Below are positions 11,517 to 20,934 of a stretch of 64,000 bases of DNA, piece after piece. The notes beneath the pieces are model-generated. The model saw only the letters and a list, made by a program, of their open reading frames with translations. It did not search any database and had not been told where the DNA came from. Positions within the stretch are counted from its first letter, which is position 1, and the number at the start of each line of letters is the position of its first letter. Source of the stretch: Nipponacmea schrenckii. Its lineage: Eukaryota > Mollusca > Gastropoda > Lottiidae. The stretch spans positions 32,478,599 through 32,542,598 of the forward strand of contig CM060202.1 of assembly GCA_030562195.1 (NCBI GenBank). The letters run 5' to 3'. A program made the translations under genes and the position numbers.

Positions 11517-11669
11517 TATGGAAGCCGATAGCGGCCATCCTCTTTTTTCAATGTCTCAAAGTTGCCAACTCGACAAGTCACCGGATTTCAAAGTCGCCAA
11601 GTCGCCGGAAATTCAAAGTCGCCAACTCGACAACTCGCGGTTAACAAATGGCCGCTATCGGCTTCCATA
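11517..11669. mobile_element. 153-bp MITE in the DIRS element
   Basis: Perfect 22-bp terminal inverted repeats (11517-11538 and 11648-11669; outer end TATGGAAGCCGATAGCGGCC). The core has AAGTCGCCAACTCGACAA-type short repeats. TTAGG lies on both sides as a probable target duplication. Confidence 0.8.
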
Positions 11670-11689
11670 TTAGGCTCATGAAGTCTAGA

Positions 11690-11872
11690 CAATAGATCAG
11701 GGATAATATTTTTACATCCAGGAATGTATTTAGCACGTACATTAAAATTATATAACCTTTGTAAATCAAATAATTGTTTTAACCATATCATTACTAGTTT
11801 GTCTGTACTGATACCCTTATTTAATATGGATTTACTCGTAATATTGTCTGTGGACACCACAACATAATTACA
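11690..11872 (-). pseudogene. DIRS RNase H, C-terminal part, left copy
   Basis: VVVSTDNITSKSILNKG carries the conserved Asp of the third RNase H motif, then YNFNVRAKYIPGCKNIIPDL and LLSRL follow. The N-terminal RNase H half (present at 62527-63000 in the right copy) is deleted, joining FERCNY of the RT end directly to VVVSTDN. Confidence 0.8.
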
Positions 11873-11876
11873 CCTT

Positions 11877-12310
11877 TCAAATGTAGGTGCAGTAATCAAG
11901 AAATCGTCCAGATATGCAATAACCGTATAACACCTTCGCCATTCTACACACTGCACTACTCAACCTTTGAAAAATTTGTGGAGATTTCGCACATCCAAAA
12001 GGCAGTTTAGTATCACAAAAAATTGTATCACAATCTTCCCAGGAAAAAAAGCCTTCGAGGGCCTGTAAGCCGTTGATCTGATTTGCGAATTGGAACACTT
12101 CCAAACGCTGATGACAAATCCACTTTTGCTAGCCAATCACTCTTTTGAATTAGTTTACATGCTGTATCCAAATCCATATATTTACACGATTTATCAATAA
12201 CCAGGGAATTTAAACTACTACCTATAGGTAAACTGACGTCATGTATAAGTCTCACTTTTTCTAAAGATTTAGGTATAGCACCCAATGCCGATATTATTTT
12301 AGGCTTATCT
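11877..12310 (-). pseudogene. DIRS reverse transcriptase, left copy
   Basis: Across two frames: KVRLIHDVSLPIGSSLNSLV (the palm entry typical of DIRS RT), LAKVDLSSAFGSVPI (motif A, catalytic Asp), LPFGCAKSPQIFQRLSSAVC (motif B region) and IAYLDDFLITAP (motif C, YLDD). The frame breaks near 12030 and 11960. The right copy has AFRSVPI where this has AFGSVPI; Arg is the more usual residue there. Confidence 0.8.
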
Positions 12311-12572
12311 GTACAAATTCTCTAGTTATTGTGCTCTAATTCCTCAATAATTTGCTCTTCGACCAATTTATGATGAATTTCCGCTGATTTATGATTTTTA
12401 GCACACACACTATCAACATTATATTCAATATCAGTAATTCTAAAACCGTTTAAAATACCATTGAGTAAAAATTCACGGTCAAAGTCCCGAGTTGGTAGCA
12501 GGGACGCCCAAGCAAGATAATTTAACTCGAAGCATACACTGTTATTGCTTGGGTCTGCATTAGGCCTATAAG

Positions 12573-12866
12573 TTACGTTAGTGGATTTAACTGTGTCTGA
12601 TTTGAAGAGTTTTTTGATTGATTATAAGGCGTTGAAGTATTCGACAAATTTGAAGTATTTACAAAATTTGAATTCTTGCTATGTGTATTGTGGCGTGCTG
12701 CTCCGTGACCCGTACTATAACAAATCGTGCAGTTGTGAGTCAACCTGCATCTTGTGTCACTCCGAATACAGCAACCTGATGAATTATACCTCCGACAGAT
12801 TTCCCGGCCATCTGGCATGAACGGGCCTTTGCGACGATTCTCAACATTCGAATTACCCTTATCCAA
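12573..12866 (-). CDS. DIRS zinc-finger segment, left copy
   Basis: A 97-residue open piece with ICRRYNSSGCC then TRCRLTHNCTICYSTGHGAARH gives a Cys/His cluster of the type that ends gag in DIRS/Ngaro elements. A Ser/Asn/Gln-rich tail follows. It corresponds to 60643-60936 in the right arm, where the third block is RCRFAHNC instead of RCRLTHNC. Confidence 0.7.
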   Translation of the reverse strand: MDKGNSNVENRRKGPFMPDGREICRRYNSSGCCIRSDTRCRLTHNCTICYSTGHGAARHNTHSKNSNFVNTSNLSNTSTPYNQSKNSSNQTQLNPLT

Positions 12867-12908
12867 GTCCTTTAAGGCTGTGGTGGTAGCATAAGTTTGC
12901 TCGGGTAT

Positions 12909-13774
12909 TTAATGAAAATTCCTTAACTCTGCTAATGGTGTACCCCAAGAAAAATGCTCAGTTGCCTGCCTGTCCCTGTATTCTTTATCATAAAGAAGCA
13001 CCGATTGCCAGATATGATTGGCTGCCAAACGAAAGACTGACTGCATATACTGAATGTAACCATTTTGTTCTGGTAATTTTAGAGAGAATAATATTTGTAT
13101 GGTGGCGAAAGCCCACTGTTCAAGAGTTACTTTGCCTAATGATTGGCGTCTAGTTCCAAGTTGGAGTTTTGTCCCTTGACCCAAATCTATCAGATGACTG
13201 TCTTCAATAATGTACAATGGGTTAGTCCATATAAAGTATTTTATTTGTTTAGCTTTAACTGCTCTAGCATTAGCTGGAGGCTGAACATCTTGTTCTTCAG
13301 GAATATTTAGGCTAAATGCATCTGGATGATTTGAACTCAATTCCAATATGTCCCTCTATAGGTTGTCCGCCTCTCTTTCCAGCTTCAATTTGACCACCAT
13401 TACTTTCATTTGTGTCACCTCTTTTCTTAGAATTTGTAATTCATGCTGATTTTCTGTTGTGTATTGGTTAGTGGATACTTGTGGATGGGATTGGTGGGTG
13501 GTACCAGGTCCGTGGCAACTCAACTAAAACTGGCGTACTGAGACTGGAGTGTGTCTCCTGTTTTAGACCTGCCATAGGCCCTTGTTGATTTTTCCGACCA
13601 ACTAGATCTTAACTCTGACAGCTTGGTTTGTAAAGACTTCTTGTCTTGAACAGGTGTAGTTTTACCATCACGACTAGGCCCAGAAGGCTTGCCATATCTT
13701 CCTTCCCATCAAAAGAGTATAAAAATCGTCCATTGCTTTAAATTTTCCTGACGTTGTTGCCTTTGGTCTGCCAT
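12909..13774 (-). pseudogene. DIRS gag-like protein, left copy
   Basis: It starts at ATG 13774 (MADQRQQRQENLKQ). The next conserved block, KKSLQTKLSELRSSWSEKS, is in another frame after a deletion of the SFDGKEDMASL region. A third open piece (13346-12909) carries PEEQDVQPPANAR and LRLAANHIWQSV-like helices and ends LAELRNFH. The right-arm copy (59717-60600) preserves more of the N-terminus. It is probably a nucleocapsid-like structural protein of the DIRS element, a role inferred from position only. Confidence 0.65.
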
Positions 13775-14272
13775 TATTTAGCTAGATTGTCAAAATTCCC
13801 TTTTGAAATGCAAAATTTTCTTAAAGAAATATTTTATCGACCATGCTGGGGAATGAACAAATTTATAACGTTCAACAAGAAACGAATTCATTGACTCACA
13901 TAAGCGGTGTACAAAATCGAGCTCCAAACACAAAACGAATTATATACCGTAACTGAACAAATTAAAAACGTATTAAAACTATTAATACTCATTTTAACAT
14001 TTTTAATAAAATCGGTATATCAATTCCTATTGTACCAGACAGTAAACATGAAGTTAAAGATAAAGGGAGTGAAATTAGGATTGGTGTTTAGAAAGATAGG
14101 TATTTTAGTGAAAGCAAGCACAGAGGTACAAAGAAAGTTATTTACAAAAATATTAACAAATCTTTGGAAAGGGTTCAATAGATGTACAGTTTCAAATAAA
14201 TGCTCAAGTGCTTCCTTTCCGTAATCACATATCGATCAAGAATTTATCGATTATAATTGTTTCTGATTACAG
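13775..14272. other. Spacer between DIRS and receptor array, mirrored at 59266-59716
   Basis: Nearly identical in reverse at 59266-59716, including the run that gives a roughly 90-residue open frame in both arms without an ATG start (GTG/TTG only). On the plus strand it ends in TTTCTGATTACAG at 14260-14272, the acceptor of the array exon, so it is probably intron plus DIRS 5' flank. Confidence 0.6.
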
Positions 14273-16196
14273 ATGAAGGTATATATTTGATGAAGACAAC
14301 AATTCTAGAAATGGTGAACAAAGAAAATCCATAGACAATAATTCTAGAAATAGTGAACCAGTAACATCCAGAGATACTAATTCTAGAAATGGTGAACCAG
14401 GAACATCCACAGACAATCATTCTAGATATGGTGAACCAGGAACATCCACAGACAATAATTCTAGAAATGGTGCCCCAGTAACATCCAAGGACAATCATTC
14501 TAGAAATGGTGCACCAGCAACATCCATAGACAATAATTCTGGAAATGGTGAACCAGCAACATCCATAGACAATAATTCTAGAAATGGTGAACCAGCAACC
14601 TCCATAGACAATAATTCTAGAAATGGTGAACCAGCAACCTCCATAGACAATAATTCTAGAAATGGTGAACCAGCAACATCCATAGACAATAATTCTAGAA
14701 ATGGTGAACCAGGATCATCCACAGACAATAATTCTAGAAATGGTGAACCAGCAACATCTACAGACAATAATTCTAGAAATGGTGAACCAGCAACATCCAC
14801 AGACAATAATTCTAGAAATGGTGAACCAGGATCATCCACAGACAATAATTCTAGAAATGGTGAACCAGCAACATCTACAGACAATAATTCTAGAAATGGT
14901 GAACCAGCAACATCAAGACAATAATTCTAGAAATGGTGAACCAGCAACATCTACAGACAATAATTCTAGAAATGGTGAACCAGCAACAGCTACAGACAAT
15001 CATTCTAGAAATGGTGCAACAGTAACATCAAGAGACAATAATTCTAGAAATGGTGCACCAATAACATCCAGAGACAATAATTCTGGAAATGGTGAACCAG
15101 TAACATCCAGAGACAATAATTCTAGAAATGGTGAACCAGTAACATCCAGAGACAATAATTCTAGAAATGGTGCACCAATAACATCCAGAGACAATAATTC
15201 TGGAAATGGTGAACCAGTCACATTCAGAGACAATAATTCTAGGAATGGTGAACCAGCAACATCCATAGACAATAATTCTGGAAATGGTGAACCAGCAACA
15301 TCCATAGACAATAATTCTGGAAATGGTGAACCAGCAACATCCATAGACAATAATTCTGGAAATGGTGAACCAGCAACATCCATGGATAATAATTCTAGAA
15401 ATGGTGCACCAGTAACATCCAGAGACAATAATTCTAGAAATGGTGCACCAGTAACATCCAGAGACAATAATTCTAGAAATGGTGAACCAGTAACATCCAG
15501 AGACAATAATTCTAGAAATGGTGAACCAGTAACATCCAGAGACAATAATTCTAGAAATGGTGCACCAGTAACATCCAGAGACAATAATTCTAGAAATGGT
15601 GCACCAGTAACATCCAGAGACAATAATTCCAGTAATGGTGCACCAGTAACATCCACAGACAATAATTCTAGAAATGGTGCACCAGGAACAACCAGAGACA
15701 ATAATTCTAGAAATAGTGAACCAGGAACATCCAGAGACAATAATTCTAGAAATGGTGAACCAGAACATCCAGAGACAATAATTCTAGAAATAGTGAACCA
15801 GGAACATCCACAGACAATAATTCTAGAAATGGTGCACCAGTAACATCCACAGACAATCATTCTAGAAATTGTATACCGGGAACATCCAAAGACAATAATT
15901 CTAGAAAGTGTATACCGGGAACATCCACAGACAATCATTCTAGAAATGGTATACCGGTAACATCCACAGACAATCATTCTACAAATTGTATACCGGGAAC
16001 ATCCACAGGCAATAATTCTAGAAATGGTGAACCAGTAACATCCACAGACAATCATTCTACAAATGGTGCACCAGTTACATCCTGAGACAATCATTCTAGA
16101 AATGGTATACCGGGAACATCCACAGACAATCATTCTAGAAATGGTATACGGGGAACATACTCAGAAATTAATTCCAGAAAAAGTGAACAAAACATG
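14273..16196 (+). pseudogene. IgSF receptor cytoplasmic-tail exon made of 39-bp repeats, left arm
   Basis: Between an acceptor (TTTCTGATTACAG, 14260-14272) and a donor (ATG|GTAAGT at 16196/16197) lies an array of about 48 units of 39 bp, each encoding 13 residues with consensus GTSTDNNSRNGEP. The coding frame is fixed by the last codons (TYSEINSRKSEQNM, phase 0), which join the ITIM exon at 16506 in frame, and by the equivalent tail exon of the central gene. The array is zoned: GEP units dominate, then GAP, and GIP units near the 3' end. As assembled it is broken: a 2-nt loss at about 14910, a 1-nt loss near 15765 that restores the first frame, and an in-frame TGA at 16083-16085. The exon start is also awkward (TGA in the repeat frame at 14274). 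It may be a pseudogene, or the consensus may be wrong in this repetitive DNA. Confidence 0.7.
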
Positions 16197-16505
16197 GTAA
16201 GTAATCATATACTGTTTTAAAAATAACATACGGTTTTCTCCATCTCTATATTGGGGGCTTTGTATTAACTAACCAGTCACAGCCAGCTTAGTGTCAGTTT
16301 CATGGTGTCAGGTTAGTTTGTTTGATTGGGATGAAATAAAGTTGCAAAGTCTTGCCCGGAAGTTGTTGTATTTAAAATAATTGTTGAGCTAAAAAAAGAA
16401 TCTTGACTCGAAGTATTCGTTGTCATGAATATAATGTTTAGAAGTTTGTTTTTGTTTTATCTATAAAGTACCACACCTTTCGATAATCTGTTTTTTTTTT
16501 TTCAG

Positions 16506-16679
16506 GAGTCTGGGGGTATTATATATGCTCAACTCATGTTACTCACTCCAAATTGGTTTAGGATTCTTGGCACCAAGCCAAAACCTGAAGTTGTGTATAG
16601 TACAATAGACTTTACCAAAAAAGCACCACCAATGCCTAAATTTATGGAAATTGATTCTGATGAGGAAGACCGACCTTAA
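16506..16679 (+). CDS. IgSF receptor C-terminal exon with two ITIM-type motifs, left arm
   Basis: A poly-T/TTCAG acceptor (to 16505) is followed by 57 codons and TAA (16677-16679), entered in phase 0, matching the donor at 16196. The peptide has ESGGIIYAQLMLLTPNWF at the start, PEVVYSTIDFTKK in the middle and an acidic end, IDSDEEDRP. IIYAQL (Tyr-7) and VVYSTI (Tyr-31) both fit the ITIM consensus (I/V/L/S)-x-Y-x-x-(I/V/L), 24 residues apart. In known IgSF inhibitory receptors such paired motifs recruit SH2-domain phosphatases; the function here is inferred. The right-arm copy (52186-52359) differs at five bases, four of them synonymous (the exception is Lys-26 to Glu), so this exon looks constrained although the array upstream is damaged. 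Confidence 0.75.
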   Translation, partial: ESGGIIYAQLMLLTPNWFRILGTKPKPEVVYSTIDFTKKAPPMPKFMEIDSDEEDRP

Positions 16680-18170
16680 AGGATTTGTTTTCAAGCTGGG
16701 TCTCCTTACATTACAAGCAAAGTTTTGTTCATTAGTCCATAAAAAAGTAATTATTGTTAGCTTTTTAAATGTAACGGTAATATATGGGGTTACACAAAGT
16801 TTAAGTTTTACTTCTACAAAATTCATTGTGTTACACGAAGTTGAAGGGTAATAGCTACCGAATTTATGGTGCTACACAAAGTCTGAGGATAATCAACCCA
16901 ACATTTATTCCAAAAATAGACAGAACTGCCGATGTCGAATTGCTGTTTAATGAAATAAGAATAAAACTGTAGTATATTGTTATATTGTTTTGTTGTTATT
17001 ATATATGATATGACTTCTTCTTCCATCCTTATTCAGGATCATTTTCATTCCATTATTTTTATATAGGCGTTTATCTGTTATGTATAAGCTTCATCAGTTT
17101 TGCATTTAAAATATCTCTTTGTATTTAGTTTGTCTTTTTTTTTACCATTGGTATATCTGTTTATTTATAGTAATCTGTTTATTTTAGTAATCTGTTTATT
17201 TTTAGTACTCTGATATTGATCGTTATCATTCTTTTTTTTCTATACAAATTATAAAAATTATTTTATTGTTTTAGAAAAATATAACGATTGGCCCATTTCA
17301 TAAATTATTACTGTAAATTTTTTTAATATGGCTTAAGATTTGATGCAGAATGCATAATCCTGATATGAACACTTATCGTTTTTTCCTGGACAAACCTATA
17401 TATTTAAAATATTAACATTTATAACATAAAGTTGTTCTCAATTGCATTATTGGTTTATAAAATATACAATTTATCACGTGAGAAGGTAATTAATTGAGTA
17501 TAAATGTAATAATAACAGTATTTAGGACACAGTATTATAAACACCCAAAATGTGATAATAATATTGATTACACAGTATTATAAACTCACTTGTTCACATA
17601 TTGTAATAACAGTATTTATTATACATTGATATATGATAAAAAAAAGGTTATTGGAATTTAATTAAGCAAAGTTGACAAGAATAATACATCATTTTTTTTT
17701 CAAACTTTATTTTCCTGTTTTATGTCAAGTTTTATTTTTTAAATTCTGTTTTGTATTTTGTTTATCTGTTTTTTGTAATTTGTTATCTGTTTTATATGTG
17801 TTTTTATTAGTGCATGTTTTTTGTTGTGTCTTTTATTAGTTTTTGCTAATGCGGCTTAGTTGTAGTTAAACATTGACATGTTCTAAATTTTTTTTTAAAG
17901 TTTATCTGTTTTGTATTTGTTTATCTGTTTTGTATTTGTTTATCTGTTTTGTATTTGTTTATCTGTTTTGTATTTGTTTTATTTGTTATGTTTAAGTATA
18001 TTTTTGTTTTGATTTTTATTAGTTGTAGTTGAACATTTTAAGTTAAAATTAAAGTAAGAATAAATTTAGAATAGTTAAGATTATTTTGACATTTACTAGG
18101 TAAAGGAGATTCTGTGCTACTTTATAAACCCTCGATTCAACAACACGCTTCACGAGGAAAGGGGAATTTT
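16680..18170. other. 3' flank of left receptor copy, mirrored at 50.5-52.18 kb
   Basis: AT-rich DNA. Segments such as CCTGGACAAACCTATATATT (about 17387) recur in reverse near 51067, and the closing AAAGGAGATT segment (about 18105) recurs near 50560, marking the inverted duplication. No gene was recognised. Confidence 0.6.
17899..17985 (+). repeat. 19-bp tandem repeat TTTATCTGTTTTGTATTTG
   Basis: Four to five copies in a row, with looser relatives at 17095-17240 and 17760-17820. Reverse-complement relatives (AAATACAAAACAGATAAACC) occur at 51300-51390 and 50740-50830 in the other arm. Confidence 0.8.
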
Positions 18171-18369
18171 TTTTGAAATTTTATTAATAGCAATGGTCAA
18201 GGTAGACCGACCAATCCAAACCTACCCGTTCCTAGGTTATGTATCCGGATCTGTGCCATAATATCTCAAACTAATTGGTGAACTGAACTTTGATAAATCA
18301 TATACATCATTTCTGAATTTTGAAACAAAACAGAAGTTAGATTATCGTTGTAGCTGAAGATAAACAAAT

Positions 18370-18747
18370 TCTTATTTTATACAATTACTAACTTTATTTG
18401 AGCAACGTTTCAACCAGCGTTCTCTGGTTTTTATCAAGCAATGAATATAGTGAAGAATAAACAAGAATATATATATATAAGTAAAGACAAAACAATTTAA
18501 CATAACAATGTATTAAAACAATTCAAGGATTAAACAATTAATGACTTCTGGTTAATGAATTAAGTGATCATAGGCTCTAGGTATGAATACTCCTGGATCT
18601 TTATTGATGGATGGACTGTGTCTTTTGATCTGAATGGCTTCCATGATTTCCCTTTCTTTTTTGTTGGTTTTATTGACTGCTAAAGTTATGGTATCATCCC
18701 AATTTACGTTGTGACCTGTGGCTTTGATGTGGTCCTGTATGGCGGAT
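18370..18747 (-). mobile_element. Penelope-like element, 3' part (end of GIY-YIG domain)
   Basis: The minus strand reads IQDHIKATGHNVNWDDT near 18740-18690 and then KKEREIMEAIQIKRHSPSIN and FIPRAYDHL, the C-terminal half of a PLE GIY-YIG endonuclease (EAIxIxRxxPxxN block). It is separated from its N-terminal half (30267-30650) by the hAT element. Removing 18748-30266 and one copy of TGGCGGAT rejoins the frame exactly (AANNQSA to IQDHIK). Confidence 0.85.
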
Positions 18748-19057
18748 CAGTGGCGGAGCCAGGTTTACGTCCCAGGGGGGGGGGGGGGGCGAGATTTCTG
18801 AGGTTGCCCGAATTTCGAACTTAGTTATGAGAGTTTTCTTCGAGAGAAACACTATTGTTATTGGCAGAGTATTTTCACTCTTTCTAGAACACATGATACT
18901 ACCCCCTTAGGAGATCCATAAGTATTCAGTTTAATTTACGGGATGTACTGTTTTCACCCGATTTTGAATGAGATTTTCGGCTAATGGATATGTTATGTTT
19001 GTATGGATTTTATCATTTCGATTTTTTTTTAAATTTCAATTATCATAGATATCAACT

Positions 19058-19893
19058 TTAGTCATACATAGCTTTTCTCCTTTTTTTCATCGTTGAAAAC
19101 GTCTGAATGACTTTGTCGAAATCAACATCTTTGGCAAAATTCCTTTCTATATTTATCAAAGATAAATTTGAGAGCCTGTCTTCAGCCATTGTTGATCTCA
19201 GATAATTTTTTATTAGTTTCAATCTACTAAAGCTTCTCTCACTGGCAGCACTGGATACAGGGATTGTCAAAAATATTTTATACAAAATCGTCAAATTGGG
19301 AAATGCAGTATCCATAGTATTTTGTATAATGAAGGGTAAAACATCTTTGACTTTTAGAAGTACCGATGAAGGGGGTGTAAATCTTCTAAAACTATTTTAA
19401 AATGTCTATATTCATCTATTAGTTCGGCAGTATTGACATCTTTACTATAAAACTTTCCAAGTTCAATCAATTTCGTTTCACTGTTTTTATCTGAGAAATA
19501 TTTAGGATCTAAGGCAGAAAATTTATTAGCAATTTCAGAAAAATCTGAGAATCGTTCATTCATCTGAAATGTCAAAGTATCTACGATAACATAATAGGTA
19601 TCTCGAAGAAATCTGGTACGACCATCACCAGCGGCGTCATCCCTTGCTCGTTCACCTGGCATTAACTTTACTTTTCGGTTTCGGGACTCTTTATACACCG
19701 GAGCGACTTCACACATTGATGCGATATCTCTTGCTTCAGTTTCAACATCATTGAAAACGTCGTCTGATCGTAATTCGACTAATTGCAATCGAGTGGACTG
19801 AACAAGTGAAGATGCAGTCATAATATCAATATCGGACTCTTGTAAATAACATGAGAGTATATTTGTTGATATCTTATCCCAAACAACTAATAA
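19058..19893 (-). pseudogene. hAT transposase, C-terminal dimerisation part
   Basis: Coding similarity resumes with VWDKISTNILSCYLQESDID near 19880 and MTASSLVQSTRLQLVELRSD, and ends with SAASERSFSRLKLIKNYLRS then RLSNLSLINIER, the hAT C-terminal dimerisation domain. A frame change near 19355 separates the two open pieces. It continues the transposase begun at 29290. Confidence 0.85.
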
Positions 19894-20934
19894 TACAACT
19901 AGAATTGCTTACAATTATGAACGTATTTCGAGAGCCTTAAAATATTATGTAGGCTAAATTTGCAATACCTACATCTAGACAATATAATGGATATCATTTA
20001 CCTAGTTTTCAAAGTCACAAAATAATTAGGTCACACCTTCCGTAACGGTTAATGATGGCGAAAATATGAAAATTATCAATTTTTGCTGTATTTAAGTACA
20101 CTTATCTCTATGAATTTTTTAAGTAAGCCAAATTAAAAAATATCTACTCTTAGACAATATATTGAATATTATTTGACCTAATTTTCAAGGTCATAGATTA
20201 AGTGGGTCACACCTTCCGTAGCCGTTAAAGTGACCTAATTTTGAAAAAATCGAAATTTAAATAATTCGAAAGAAAATACCAAATTTGAAAATCGGTCTCC
20301 AAGAAAAGGTAGATAATGATCCATTGTATCTATGTGCTAAATTTCATCAAAATCGGTCTATCAGTAGTGTCTGAATTTCGGATTTAAGAATTGTAACAAA
20401 AAATTTAAAATGGCGGCCGATATGGCAGCTTGACCTAATTATTTAGGTCAAATCAATTACTATTGACAAGTTATTTATAAAACAGTTTTCACTTTTCACC
20501 TAGCAGTTATAGACCGGAAGTTACGTAATTACGTCATTTGAGGATAAACCAGAAGTGGAATTTTTTTTCACATTTTTTCAAAAATCATAATCATATCGCC
20601 TATCAACTGGTAAAGTTTCAAAATTTTACCATTTATATTAAAGGAGAAATCACGGTCTGAAATTTTTGCCGATGACCCTTGAATATTGAATTGCAAATCG
20701 CGGGTAAAATATTTAACCTAATTGCATAAAACCTATAATTGTTAGTTGACAAATACATTGAAGTTTTCAAATCTGAAAATCCGGTCAAAATCGAACTGAA
20801 AATAAACTTGCTAAAGCAAAAAAACCTGAACTTCCGGTTCTCACTTCCTGTCAAAGATAGAACTTCCGGTTTTGTTTTATTTGATAATAGAAATCATTCT
20901 AAGATCAACTTTTTTTTTTTTGTAATTCTTGGAT

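Larger units (their letters stand above)
10474..13774 (-). mobile_element. DIRS-like tyrosine-recombinase retrotransposon, left copy
   Basis: Minus-strand order: gag-like coiled-coil protein (ATG at 13774), Cys/His zinc-finger segment, reverse transcriptase with YLDDF, RNase H, tyrosine recombinase. This is the DIRS/Ngaro order. The copy is inactive. It has frameshifts in gag, RT and recombinase, a deletion of about 600 bp between RT and RNase H relative to the right copy (junction near 11870), and a 153-bp MITE in the RNase H/recombinase interval. It lies head-to-head with the receptor array exon at 14273 and is mirrored by 59717-63139. Confidence 0.85.

Noticed and set aside
13907..14224. 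About 100-residue frame upstream of the array exon, also at 59358-59624
   Set aside because: No ATG start, diverges by frameshift between arms, and lies in the probable intron/DIRS flank.
15000..16133. Long minus-strand frames of the 39-bp array (ISRIIVCGCSWFT, FLELLSVDVPGSP types), also at 37.8-39.4 kb and 56.3-59.2 kb plus
   Set aside because: A 39-bp unit without stops in several frames gives periodic open frames on both strands. Only the DNNSRN frame joins unique coding sequence (40738 exon) and both conserved donor sites.
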